NCBI GenBank assembly: GCA_011037195.1
Contig: JAAEAF010014742.1
Location: 1-64,000 of the forward strand
From: Triatoma infestans
Taxonomy: Eukaryota > Arthropoda > Insecta > Hemiptera > Reduviidae
Direction of reading: 5' to 3'
Length of the DNA stretch: 64,000 bases
Shown: in pieces, positions 17,880-30,503 of the stretch
Numbering within the stretch: position 1 is the first letter of the stretch
Layout: every line of letters begins with the position of its first letter
Notes under the pieces: generated by a model
What the model was told of the DNA's origin: nothing
The model's input: only the letters and a program-made list of their open reading frames with translations
The model's database searches: none
Made by a program: the position numbers and the translations under genes

Positions 17880-17975
17880 TTGATCTCTCCCTCTCTCTTT
17901 TTTTCCTTCCTCTCTCCTAACTCTTTCTCTCTCTCTCTCTCTCTCTATCACACATACACACAGACACACACAATT
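17880..17975 (+). repeat. (CT)n/(CA)n simple repeat
   Basis: TCTCTCTC followed by ACACAC-rich sequence. It may derive from the CACACAGACA tract of RepA that lies next to it, as seen elsewhere in the window. Confidence 0.6.
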
Positions 17976-19317
17976 ATTTTAGGGTCACACACACAACAAA
18001 GAAAGAGTAGCGACAGACTATTCACTAAAACATTTTTACTCAGAGTACCTTAAATATCAAAGAAGCATTAACTAAACAAACTATAGGACAGGTCATAATT
18101 TTATTTTATTTAAATTAATATATATATATATATATAAATATATAAAAAGAGTTTTAAAAGTTTTAGAAGAAATTTTTCTGTAAGGATGACAAAATATACA
18201 TACACACCTCCAAATTCTTTTCTCCCAAAAAAAAGGGAAATTCTTTTTTTTAAACAAATACTAACTGGAGTAATAAGTTTTTATGATGATCTTGAAACTT
18301 GGTTAAAAATATTTTTTTTATTTAAAACGCTTCATTCTCTTCTTTGTAGCACTATTGATTTTGATTGTAAAATGACATTTGCAGCTTTTGGCATCTAAAC
18401 TGACACAGGTTACAAGGGAAAAGTTTTATATTGCATCTGTATTTACTTAATCAGATGTTCCCGTAGTATTCACCGGCTGTACTTGTTTTGTTATAGCGGT
18501 AGTAACCTGTTGTAGTAAGCACATGCGCTCTGACCTTTTGGCGTATAGTAATTTTTCACTATATGTAAAATGTATATACTATCTCTTTATTGTATCCCTG
18601 ATTGCGTAATAAATTACGTTAGCATTGTTTTAAGCCAATGAGAGAAGAGAGAAAAAAAAAAAAATTCTTGATTAAAATATTGGCCAAAGTTAGATACTTA
18701 ATGCTAAGTTTATAAGGAATATTTTATTTTTAACATTCTAATTTGATGATTTAAAAAAAAAAAAAAAAAAAGCAAATTTCATTCTAATCAGAAAACTTAC
18801 TGCATCACTTTTTGCTTATCCAGATAGATAAGATTCGATAATAAAGTTTTTGAACACGCGATGCTATCGTACATCAACCCACCAATCACCTAATTTTACC
18901 TTTACCACTAAAATAGTATCTTTTTTTAAGTTATACACCCCTTAGATACAAGAAGGAGGAGTCATTGCCCTCACCTAATTCACTAACATTGCTTGAATAT
19001 TTTATTTTAAAGATAATATTCATTGTGGACGGGAATTATAATGAAATAAATAAATAAATTTTACCCTCGAACCTCTCCATTGTTTGATCGTTGCGAATTA
19101 TTTTAATTTAAATTGTACGTTAAAAATGAAATATATGAAACACTCATGTGAGTTTTTTTTATTGCAATTACGCTAAATTATAAAATTAACAAATTTTCCT
19201 TGCAAATTTGTATTCAGCTTTGACATAACTGTAGAAGTTCCATAAGTTGTTTGTATTTAGATTATAGTCCAGAAGATAGTGCCCATAACATTAAACAAAA
19301 CCAAATACCATATATAC
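17976..19317. other. No gene seen
   Basis: AT-rich DNA with a (TA)n tract near 18120 and A-runs near 18655 and 18753. An open frame 18186-18398 has no recognisable motif. Confidence 0.4.
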
Positions 19318-19500
19318 CATATTATATCACAAATTCCTCAGCTTTCCCTTTAAATTCAGCTTAATTAGAAAAATCTTTCAGATACTATACGAAGTTTAAA
19401 GAAAATCTCTTTGGAGCCATTTTCAAGAAAATCGCGAAAAAAAAGAGGGGGGTGGAGGAAATTCAATAAAGTTGGCACTTTCGGTTAATGGCTTTTTTGA
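19318..19500 (-). repeat. RepA relic
   Basis: Carries TTTTCAAGAAAATCGCG, AGAGGGGGGTGG and GGCACTTTCGGTTAATGG, minus-orientation module words of RepA. Confidence 0.5.
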
Positions 19501-19959
19501 CTGAGACCTTCGGTCAGATAGATGCTTTTGTATTATCTAAATGGGAATACCATTTTAATGTGTTGGATGTGTTGTGATTGTACGGGAGTTATTGAAAGGG
19601 CTGAATTATGTTTTAGAGAAGAGAGAGAGAGGTATTAAGAAATGAGTAAGAATTCACCATGTATTATCTCTAAATGAATTTAAATACTTTATAATAATTC
19701 GTAATAATAAGTTTCGTAATAATATATAGAAACTCTTGCACTTGATTGATTTAATCTTAAATGTTCACGTAACACTAACTGGCACATTGATGTTCACTCT
19801 CAAATGATACTCCGTTGAATGCTGAAATAATATTCTTCAAATAATGGTGCTCTTGGTAGTTAAAAACCTGCCCTTTATATTTTATTTCTAGACAATTAGT
19901 GGCCAAGTTCTCCGACCTCTCTTGTAACGGTGTCTTGTACCTGCATTTTGACCCTTCTC

Positions 19960-20480
19960 TTGTCAGCCAACATACGAATTTTCTTCTTTAAAAATGATAT
20001 TATTTTAAAATATAGAATATATTTCCAATTATTTCTATTTTTCCACTTACTACTTCCACTAAATCATGTTTCAGCTTCCGGCAATTTTTTTTTTGTTTTG
20101 TTTTTGAGATATTTTGTTCACAAACATACACACAGAGTTTAAGAGAGAGAGAGGTAGTGAGAGAGAGAGAGAGGTAGTGAGAAAGAGAGCGAATGAGAGA
20201 GAGAGAGGTAGGTAGAGGTAGAGAGAGTGAGGTAGAGAGAGAGCGAGAGTGGGAGGTAGAGAGAGAGCGATAGTGGGAGAGTGAGAGAGAGAGGTAGAGA
20301 GAGAGCGAGAGTGGGAGAGCGAGAGGGAGTGAGCGGTAGTGAGAGCGGGTAGAGTGAGAGAGAATTATTCCTTAAAACAATTTTCTTTGTACTTTTGAGG
20401 ACTTCGAAACATGTATTTCCTGTTGAAACTCAATTTCGAAAATTTGACACTATCATAATACTACCCTTCTAAAGAAAGAG
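19960..20480 (-). repeat. RepA 5'-end relic with expanded GA microsatellite
   Basis: RepA words TTTTTGAGATATTTTGTTCAC and CACACAGAG lead into about 215 bp of GAGAGAGAGGTAG-type repeats (20142-20360). Then come GAGGACTTCGAAACATG, GTTGAAACTCAATTTCG and AAGAGTAAAAAAAG, the reversed RepA 5' end. The microsatellite occupies the place of the CACAGACA tract in intact copies. Confidence 0.65.
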
Positions 20481-22186
20481 TAAAAAAAGTGTTCAACAAC
20501 ATTATAAGACCACATTTTCTATTTCACTTCTCTCTCACTCTTCATAAATTAAACTTATGTTATGGTGACTGGGGTTATGTGACTCGTGCTTGACCTAATG
20601 AGCGAATTGTTTTTGCGTAACAAAACTGAGTCTTTGTCTTAGCTTTTTTTTTTTTTTTTTTTATGCCAAGATCTAAGAGAAGGCTGAGAAGTGGCTATTT
20701 TACTTCCCACTACGAGATGTTAGGAAATAACAGTGAATAAAACTGTGCAAATAACTGAAGATGGTAATGGGAGAATTTCTACTTTTATTTTAGGGACTTT
20801 AATACTGAACAAAAATATCCAATAGATCGTCACGAATTCCTTATAGCCAATGAAAACGCGTACGAGTCGGAGAAGAAAAAAAATAATAATAAATTCCATA
20901 AAAAACTTTGTATTATCATCCTTCTCTTAGGACACACGGCTTTCCCACATTTCGCTTCATTTTTTAATTTTAATTTGTGATACTAATTAAAAAAAACTGA
21001 ATATTTGTCCTTTACATTGACCAATTTGTAATTGAATGAATTTTGGTAGATTATATTCTCCAATGCGGGCTGACAATGAAGTGAACTGAAAATGTGATAT
21101 CGTCTTTTATTGTGCCGATTAGAGGGATGACCGACCCACTCATTGGCTTGCGTACATGCTTGGCCTTGTCATTTAGCTTGCTCTGTCCACATTTCTTAGA
21201 ACCTCATAATTTCTCAAATTTAATTTTAGCCTACACAAAAATTAATAAGTTTTTAAAAAAATAAATAAATTTCAAGTTTAAAGATTGCAGCTTCTACGAA
21301 AATTTCTTCTGAAAACAATTTTGCAATACCCTAGTATTATTTTAAGTTAGGCTAAAATATAACGTTTCAACCATTTATTCCAAAAAGCACACAAATTTAT
21401 TTCTAACGTCATTTTTTGAGACCACCAAAATGCATGAAGCGCGAATTAGTTAAAGCAGGTCAAGATAATAATTTATATATATCAACATTGAATTATGATA
21501 TTTGAAAAATGATCATTTTTTTGATAACAAAATTAAATACTTCTTAGAAAAATTAACCCAGCTTTTAATTAGTAAGTTGGTCACAGCTCGATGTAGCACA
21601 CTATTATGTACGGTAGCAATAAAATACAAATAAAAAATATTAAAAAACAGTGACTGCAGCACTTTTTATAAAATAAAAGCTATTAAGCTTCCTTATGTGC
21701 ATTTAATTTCTTTTTCTTCTACATCTCACTTTTCTTTTAAGATATGCCGTAGAGAATTCATTGATCTTATTCGTAGAATGTTCTTATTTTATTCTTTATC
21801 ATATGAGCCCAGTTAGGTTTGCTTACAGTTTCCTGTGAGATTATTATTGTTAATGACAGCAGTATTATATGGTGTTAAAAAATTCAAGTAAATATGTATG
21901 TATGTATAAAAAGAAATATCTAAAAAAGTAAAATCGTAAGAAGCACAAACCTGGATAATCCGTTTAGATAAATAGATCGAATGTGACGATATGGTTGTCA
22001 ATATATCCGCACTGGCATTGTGATAACTTTCAGTCCCATGAGTATTATAAAATTGTCTTTAACGATTACTGCATGTTTTTAAGTTAAGCTCCAATGATTT
22101 TCTTTAAGCATCGTAAGTATGTATACTGTCTGCACGCATAAATACCTATCACTTTTATTTGAAAGATATTCATGGAAAAATCCATT
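20481..22186. other. No gene seen
   Basis: AT-rich DNA with a T-run near 20645. No open frame here shows a known motif. Confidence 0.4.
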
Positions 22187-23174
22187 TTTACTTTCTCTTA
22201 CTCCTGTAAGAGGAAGTATTGTGAATCGTGTCAAATTTTCGATGTTGAGTTTTCACCGGAAATATTCGTTTTGAGATCCCGTGAGTAAAAAAAAAAAATG
22301 GTTTTTACCAAATGGTCTGTGTGTGGGTGTATATGTGAACAGCATAGCTCAAAAACGAAAAACCGTAGAAAGTTGAAACTGTTGATATTCCGTTTAGGTA
22401 TCACCATGGCATATGACAGTGAGTCATCTGTCAAAATTCCTCAACCGGAAATACCACTTTACTTGTTGTTTTTTTTGCGTTTTTCACAAAAATGGCTCCG
22501 GCGATTTTCTTCAAACTTGTTATATTAACTACACATACAAAGAGCTACAACTTTTATTTGAAATGTTTCTCTGGGAAAATTCATTCAAGTAAGGGCAGTT
22601 ATGGGGGAGGGGGTGGGGTTAGGTTTCCATCTAAAGTGCTATTTCAGTTTATTACACAATTCTATCATCTAAATAATGTTAATTAGAATTGAATATGTTG
22701 TTGAAATTCCGAGTTCCAAAAAAAAATCGGCTAACCGGAAGTGCGTTTACATTACCATTATTACTAAATGATTTTTTTTCACTTTTTCGCGATTTTATCA
22801 AAAAATGACTCCGTCGATTTTCTTGAAACTTCCTATATAAACTAAACATATAAAGATCTACTACTTTTATTTAAAACATTTCTCTGAGAAAAATCATTTA
22901 AGGGCACTTTTGGGTTATAAAGTTTTTCTCTAAAGTGCTATCATAGTTGATTATACAATTCTATCATCCAAAGAAAATTAATTAGAAATAAATAAATGGC
23001 CAAAATTCCAAGTTTCAAGAAAATTAGTAAACCGAAAGTGCGCTTTTACTGAACAGTTGTTTCAGTTTTCGATGAATTTCATTAATTTGGTACACAAACT
23101 ATAAAATTTGTCAATTATAATTTTGAGAACTGGAGTAAGAAAAAGTTGTATGAGTGTTTCACACCAGATTTTTT
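22187..23174 (+). repeat. RepA copy A1 (near full length)
   Basis: Begins TTTACTTTCTCTTACTCC, continues GAGGAAGTATTGTGAATCG and GTTTTCACCGGAAATATTCG, and ends GGAGTAAGAAAAAGTTG then GAGTGTTTCACACCAG plus a T-run. AACCGG/AACCGA blocks at 22443, 22733 and 23029 mark internal modules 290 and 296 bp long, each with AAAAATGGCTCCG, TCTAAAGTGCTAT and AATTAGAA. No coding capacity is visible. Transposition class is unknown. Confidence 0.85.
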
Positions 23175-23199
23175 GCTATGGGAACAGTAACGTTAAGCT

Positions 23200-23491
23200 T
23201 TCCTCAAAAGTACCACTCCAGCACAATGCATGGTACTGCCACCGCTTATATGGTGTTCTTCTCTCCCACTATTGTAGACGCTCTTCTTCTAACCAGCCTT
23301 TCATATAAGTTTGAATTATGCTCCTGGACAATCCACAGAAGGGTTCGGGGCCTATAAAAGTATCCTGCGAACCCTCCCTCGCTAGGGAGGGTATCCGCCC
23401 TTTCGTTGCCCAGAAATCCCTCATGTCCCGGCACCAAGGCGAGTGTCAGCTTATTCCGAGCACCCACCTTGGGTAGGGCAATTATCATCAA
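23200..23491 (-). mobile_element. LINE RNase H fragment beside RepA A1
   Basis: Minus-strand frame 23491-23246 contains LTLALVPGHEGFLGNERAD, the RNase H PGHxGxxGNExAD signature with substitutions. The nucleotide sequence parallels 51290-51545, so both belong to one LINE family. Truncated at both ends. Confidence 0.75.
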
Positions 23492-24433
23492 ACTGAAATA
23501 ATGATAAAAAAAAATAAAATAAAAAAAAGCAAACGATAATCTGATTCCTATCTTGTCGTTATCTGATCAATATTACGTGTCTAGTAATGATGATGGGGGG
23601 AAAGAGTGACTGTGCAGACCAAATAGCAATATTAATACCATAATAAAGGTTGTTGCTTTGTTTATTATATAAAATGTCAGGTCTCTTCTTCTTCTTCACA
23701 TTTCCCGATTCGATCGTAAATCTGCACCACCCCACTTCCTTCTCAATAGCTCATGTTTCCTTCTTTGATAAAATTGATTGTTGTCTACTTAAATTGTAGT
23801 GTATCAGTGAGTATATGTTATAGGTTCATTCACCTTTCTTTTTCAATCTTGTTACCTGCTATTCACTCTTCCTTATTTCTAATTTAGTTTTTTTGATAGA
23901 TGCTATCATTGTCTTTTAACTCAGAGGACTTTGCTTAAGTGATATTTATTTTCTGTTCGCTTATTGCTATATCCCTGAGTTTATGAGAGGTGGTAAAAAA
24001 AAAAAAAAATCACATCTTAGTAACATTTAACAGTCATTTTAGTTATCAAGAAATTTCAAAACTAGGCTATCTTGTGTTGCTAATCTAATGTGTTGCTAAT
24101 CTCAACCTCTTTGATAATATTATCTGTTTTTTATCATATACTTATTTCTTTTTTTAAAAAGTCTTTTTAATTAAATTTGCCATTTTTCTGTTTCAAGTTG
24201 AGTTTTCAAGGTTTATGGAGGTTTTTGGTTAATTCTCTTATTTTTTTCTTTGGTATTCTTAAATGATCATTTCTGGTCAATGAATCGTATAGATTTCACC
24301 CGTGTTTTCTTTTGACTTATATCAAAAATTTACTTTCTTTAATTACCGATTAATAATAATAAATTATATTATTTTAATAAGTGTGTGTGTGTGTTGGAGA
24401 GTGAGATTTCCAGAAGAGGATGTATTGTGAGAA
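23492..24433. other. No gene seen
   Basis: AT-rich DNA with an A-run near 23999 and a (GT)n tract at about 24382-24394. Confidence 0.4.
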
Positions 24434-24436
24434 TTA

Positions 24437-25582
24437 GGGTGAAGACAGACACGGCGGCTTTAACCAAAGCGTTTTTACGAGTCGGTGACCGACTCGATAT
24501 GTCATGAACTATATCATAATGGTGTAAAACATACACACCGGTGTCGACCGTTTCGTCGGTTTTTTAAAATAGCGTTGGTAGGTGATTGATGTGAGGAACC
24601 GAGTCGGTGTAACGAAGTCACCCGAAGAGTGTTTAAACGTTTTTAGATGGCTCTGTTCGGACGCTGTAGACTCGTTTTGTTTAGAAATGGCTGGAGAAAA
24701 AATTTGATGTAGAAAAGAATAAACAAAGTAGGAAATCGACTGGCACTTTTTTTGGATATAAAGGATAAATGAATACAGAGATAACAGTTATAAGAAGAAA
24801 ATGTTGTTAGCTTTTCTTGACAAGTTATGAGTTACTCATCTAAAGTACTTCGCGAGTTTCTAGTGAAGTTAAAAAATTTTTTCATCGTTTCTTTGTACTT
24901 CAGGAAACAACGTATGAAAATGTCTTTTTTGTTGCCTTTCTTTGATAATTGGACCACGTCGTCCATACTGCAATCCGCACGGATCTCTGCAGAAATCGCT
25001 TAATAAAACAGCTCAACATGGGTTGTTAGAACGTGTGATGGATGCAAGAAATATAAAAATATATTTAATTTGAAAAAAATCAAAATTCTGTAGAAAATGT
25101 GACATTCCCTTGCAAAAGGACTATTCAGGTAGAAGACCACTATTTTCTATTAGAGTTCATGAACTTGATAGCATTGTTTATCCCTTCTTCTCACAGGGGA
25201 AGATTTGAAAATAACAATTAGAAGACATTCCTTCAATATAGTTGGTTGTAGACATTCAAGCCAGAACATTATTTCAGCAATCGCTATCTTAGAATCAGTG
25301 CAGTTCACACAATATACGTATTAATAAGGTTATAATATCTTTGCAAATAACTTGTAGTTATTATTTTATTAGAATATATTTATTGTTAGCAGTGGTGACT
25401 ACTTTCTTATTTCTGGATACTTCTCTCTTAAACATATATACTTACAAGCTCCTTTTACTAAACCGCTCGTGCTACACCAACTACTGCTATAAAACATACA
25501 ACAACTCAACACACCAAATACATTTCAAACGCTACCGACTCGTAAAACGCTTCGATTGAAACCGTTGTGTCTGTCTTTACCC
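24437..25582. mobile_element. PIF/Harbinger-like non-autonomous DNA transposon
   Basis: Terminal inverted repeats of about 49 bp start GGGTGAAGACAGACAC on the left and GGGTAAAGACAGACAC on the reverse of the right, and both run to TTTACGAGTCGGT. They are flanked by the 3-bp duplication TTA (24434-24436 and 25583-25585). GGG ends and a TWA target site fit PIF/Harbinger. The 1146-bp interior shows no transposase I can recognise. The frame 25341-25559 overlaps the right repeat and is not convincing. Confidence 0.8.
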
Positions 25583-25585
25583 TTA

Positions 25586-26619
25586 TACACAATAAGTTTT
25601 TTTATGTACTGGAAAAATTCAGAAGAAAAATCTCTTTTAATATCTCCTTGATTCTTTCAATTAAAAGAAAAAAGGAAGTTTTATCAAAATATAGGAAAAA
25701 CTCAACTTAGAAATGTCCATTACTAAAATTTATAGTAATGTTAATAAGAAATCTTATTTTCTCTTACTTTTTTATAAATTTTTAAATAAACAATGAATTT
25801 TACTTTAAAAACAAATAAGTTATGTTTTTTTTTTTTTTTTTTAACAGAGTTCTTATTTTTTGTATTCTTATAATCTTTTGTCACAAAGTTAGAAAGAACA
25901 AGTTAATTAAATGGAACTCTTGTATTTTAATTAAATGTTATCACATCACCCAGGCAGCAGGTCCCATAGAAATTTCGTGTTAATGCTAGTGAAATTACGG
26001 TCTTATGTGTGAAGTGCCTGCGCTCTTTTTTTTTTTTAAATAAATAATTTTAATTTATATATTGTGAAACAGAATGTGGTGTGGTGTTGTTTGTTTGTTG
26101 TTTGCATATTTAACTTTCTTAGTTTATTTTATGGCCCTTATCAAAGAAGAATTCATAAAATTCTCAGAGTAGATATTTTATTATTAAATGATACTCCACT
26201 ATCTTTCTTAAATCTATGTCAATAAAATTATGATTTTGCCAAGTCTATACAATGTGCTTTTTTAAAGTCCACTAATAACATGGAATTTTGTGATGTTCGA
26301 ATTTTAGTATTTGGGTTGAATTATGAAAGCGAATCGCCCCCAGCCATAGAATGTTGTGTAAAAATTGAATAGAAAGTACGAGAGGAGAGGAGGAGAGGTT
26401 GCAATCGCTAAATGTGAACTAAATTCCTTTTACTTTCTCTTTTCTTTTTATTTTTATTATTTTATTGAATCAGTAATAAAAATGAAGACAACAAAATTGG
26501 ATTTTAAACCAATTTAGTTCCTAAATCTATTTAGCATAGGAGGAAAATAAATGAAGTCAAGATAAAGTTACAAATACTATCTGCTTTTTATCATGGAAAA
26601 AGAAGAGAGAGAGAGAGAG

Positions 26620-26661
<42 letters not shown>

Positions 26662-28390
26662 TATATAAGATATTTCTACATTTAGAGCAATAGAAAAGAA
26701 TTACTTTTATATTCCTAGTAAAACTAGTTATATATGTTTATTTAAATAATAATTAGAAGTTACGATATTTCCGCATTTATAATTGAAATATTGCTTTTAG
26801 AGGAAGCGAGATAATAAGAGTATTATATTGATTTCCTGAAGAAGCCAAGCACCACTGATAATATTTTGCTTTATATCTCTTCTTTTTTTTTATTATTATT
26901 TTATCAATATTTTTTTTTATTTTTATATTATTCTCTTTTTGTTATAAAATATAAATTATCTACTATTGTAGTGATAAATGCACGAAAAAAAATAAATATT
27001 GAAGACTTGTGCTTAATTCCTCTTTGAATATCTTATGTTATTTGCTTAAACACTTATTACCGCAAAATCTGTTCAAATTAAATTAATATCCAATGTAAAT
27101 CATTTAATTAAATAATTTAAAACTATTCTAATAGAGGCTTCCATAACATATCAAAATTCCAATTTCATTATTTGGTTCTGGATAATAAAATTTAATATTT
27201 TCCATGTTCTATTGATAACTACGTTAATAATTACATTACTCGTTAGATTTGTGTCAATTTTTTTTTTTTTATTCGTCAAGATTCAGATTTTTATGGACTT
27301 TTTGTTAAGATGCAGATTTTTAAATCTTACAAAATTTATTCTTTATGGGGAAATGTATTTTTTTTTAAAGACGTAAAAAAAAAAAAAGAAGCTTTGTCAA
27401 TCTTTAACTGACAAAAAAAAACTATCTAGCATGCTCATCTTCTATCTTAAACGTCTATTTATTAAACTATAAAATACTACTTTTATTAATTGTAGGTTCT
27501 TAACACGCTATGGCTTGTCTAGACACACTGAAAAGTCCCATTTGCATTTTTCTCAAAAATATTTTTTAATTTTCCAATGTTTTTTTCGGAGAGTCTTATT
27601 CCTTTTTATTTATTTATTTTAATGCATTTTCATTTATTTATATTTATTTATATAGAAGGATCTTTCTTCTTTGCATAAAGTTTCCCCAACATGCTTTTCA
27701 GCGCCCGCTCTAGAGGTTACGTCGCCCGGTACAATAAGACAAATTGCGCCCCTTAAGAATATATATATATATTCAAACATAAACTGAAGAAGCGCTCTGC
27801 TCGCGTGCTAACGCTATGCATGTTCAAACAAGTTCAGCCATTGTCTTTTACAAATTCTGCGTTAATTTTGCAATCATAGTGTAAATATATTTAGCTTTTA
27901 GACATAAACAATATAAATACGCAAGCATTGTAAATTTTTAGTGAACGAAAAAATCGATATGTGAAATTTTCTATTAGTTAGTTGAGTATTTAACACATCA
28001 ATATTTTTCTCACACTTACAGTCAAAATGGCATCCCTAAAGTTTGGCACCTCGGGCAAATTTCCGAGCAAATGTGCGGGCACTGCTGCTTTAAACATCTT
28101 TTTCTTACTATTCTATCGGGAGTATCTATTACCAACTCCAGCATTCAAACTCCCCAGGATTCCACTGTCTCCAACTTATTCCAGATGCGCTCATATATCT
28201 TTTACCAACCCCTTGCCTATAGCAAAACTATTAGGACGTGCTCATTCTTTTGACATGTCGAAACCAAGCTAATTTATTTTTGCTTTCTATTGATTGCTTT
28301 CTTTGCATGTACATTGTCTTTCGTATTCTTAAGTTTGTTTCTCTCTTGAGCCTTGGTATTCTAGCCGATTGCAATTTCTGTCGATAAAAG
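25586..28390. other. No gene seen; simple repeats and a possible transposon end
   Basis: Contains a (GA)n(GT)n(TA)n compound microsatellite at about 26604-26665 and many T/A runs. GC-richer words GCGCCCGCTCTAGAGG and GCGCCCC near 27700-27760 look like a terminus of a DNA transposon, without a partner. The overlapping frames at 28027-28272 have no recognisable motif. Confidence 0.4.
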
Positions 28391-28770
28391 AACAGCTTTT
28401 TACTCTAGCCTACGTTTGAGCACCTATAGCAATAGACTCTCCATATGGCGGTATATATGAGTTTTTGGCTTAATTTGGATATTACTGCTCCATGGGTTCA
28501 GTGTACCGATGGCTTTACTTAGACAAATTGATTCTCTGTTCTACATCCCTTCCTGAGGAGTCATCTTTTTCTTAAGTTTCCCCCCCAATGAACTATTTGT
28601 CTATTTTTCTAATTTTATTTCTCCCCAGTTCTGATTGCTCCCTCAAATATGTATCGAGGTTTTCTTCCACAGCCTTAAAGAATCGGTACTTCGCGCTCTC
28701 TATAAGCAGTAACTGGTTAGCCTATTCGGCCTACAATGCCCTAAGTTAGACTTACTGAAACACTGTTTTT
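28391..28770 (-). mobile_element. Two decayed LINE remnants
   Basis: 28440-28530 (TTTGGATATTACTGCTCCA, GGTTCAGTGTACCGATGGC) parallels the reverse-transcriptase tail at 61595-61660. 28650-28760 (TATGTATCGAGG, AAGCAGTAACTGG, CCTATTCGGCC) parallels the LINE 3' parts near 3268 and 51190. A second relic of the first family is at 29520-29640. No frame survives. Confidence 0.5.
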
Positions 28771-30503
28771 GTATTAACTCCGAATAATAAACGCTGCAAG
28801 GACTTTACATTGCAGTATTTTAGAGTGAGAGAATAGTACCGTGACAAGAGAATGACAGACTATTATACTGGCTTAGTGGTGACGGTTTGATAACGAAGTA
28901 CGTCAAACGTTGACTGTTGTCGGTAACTCAGTAAGAGAGTCAGGCACCTTTTTTATACAGACGGCTGGACTAGCCCCTATTAAGGGGGGACCATTTTACC
29001 AATTGTTCACAATTTTCTCTATATCGATTTCATGGGATAGTTTAGTTGAAGTAGTTTGTTTGAATCATTTTTTTTTTTTTAAGTAAATTGAATTTAGGAG
29101 GAATTCTGAGAAGATGTGATAGGTCTCGGCTTCCTTTTAAATTGTCATTTTATTAGGACCCGAGGAATTAAAATTGTGGAACAGATTAGCACTCAGGGAA
29201 TTAAATATGTAATAAAATAACATTTGAATTATAATGTAATATTGCCATTTAACTATAGAAAAATGGTAAATGATTCATATTTAAGGAAATGAATGGCATT
29301 GGCCCTTACAATAATGTGGTAGCGAATAAATAGATTAATATAATATTCCGTATTGTTTAAGTATAAAATCTTTATTACCCAAGTTTTACTTTCACCTACC
29401 GCTTATAGGTGGGAAATTTTCGTAATTATATTATAATCAAATAGATCTGCTTTAAAATTAGTAAAGGTTCGAAAAATTAGTATTTAAAATGTCACTATTT
29501 CTCTCTGTGTGTCCAATGTTTTAGCACATATGCAATAGATTCTCTACTGCGATGTATATATGAGTTTTTTACTTTTTTATCTTAATTTGGATATTACTGC
29601 TCTCCCTCCAGAACTGAGTTCCAAGCATAACAATGGCTTTTTATTGCTGTTTTTTATTTTTTTTATTTCACTTCTTAAAATGCCATCTTTTTAATTATTT
29701 TTTTCACGTGATCTAATTAAAATATTACATGTATAATAATTAGCAAATTTTCAAACTAAGTTGGAATTATTTATAAGTAAATTAAATAAAAGAAATTAAG
29801 AAAGAAACATTTCATTGAACTAAAAAACTATCGATTGCAATACTGTTGTTTACTAAAAACTATCTATTTTTATTTTATTGAAAAATCGAACAACCTTTAG
29901 CTATCACGCAAACAGCGTCATAGGGATATATTCTTTATAATCCTTAATGATGCAAAATGTCATTATTGTCTGTACGAAACATAGTATTTTTCTATTGTAG
30001 CTAATAAATTCAAACAGAAACGGCCTAAAGAGAGACTTAGTCTGTAAGCACTTTTCACAGTTCTTGATAGCCGATGAACATGTTGAGTATATCTTGATGA
30101 TGATAGGTGAACTCAGAGTGAGCTTTTTATCAGAAATTCTACCCAGATATTTTAACACAGAAACTGTTCAGGCTTTTCATTAATTAATGAAATCTGAACT
30201 TAACGTATATATATCATTCTTCTCTTACTAATTAGGAAGATTTAGAAGCACAACAAAGTATAGAATTTGCTCTCCATTTCCCGTCACAAAGGTGACTTTT
30301 CACTTTTAGTAATATTAGAAGATTAGCTGCAAATGTTGTTAATATTGGATGATAAATGAATTTTTCATTGAGTCATATATAGGAGGTTTAAAACCAGGGC
30401 CGTAATAGTAATCCTTTCAGATACCTTTTCTTTAAAGAGATATGTTTTACCTAACAATTCCATATCTTTTTCTGCAGATTTTTTTCATTTATTTATTTTT
30501 AAG
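28771..30503. other. No gene seen
   Basis: AT-rich DNA with a LINE scrap at 29520-29640. A minus-strand frame 30158-29904 has no known motif. Confidence 0.4.

Noticed and set aside
20142..20360. CRISPR-like or regularly spaced array
   Set aside because: Irregular GA-rich microsatellite without conserved repeats and spacers, in a eukaryotic context.
28027..28272. Overlapping 81- and 60-codon frames
   Set aside because: Two frames open over the same stretch without motifs. It may be a LINE relic on the other strand, but I could not support that.
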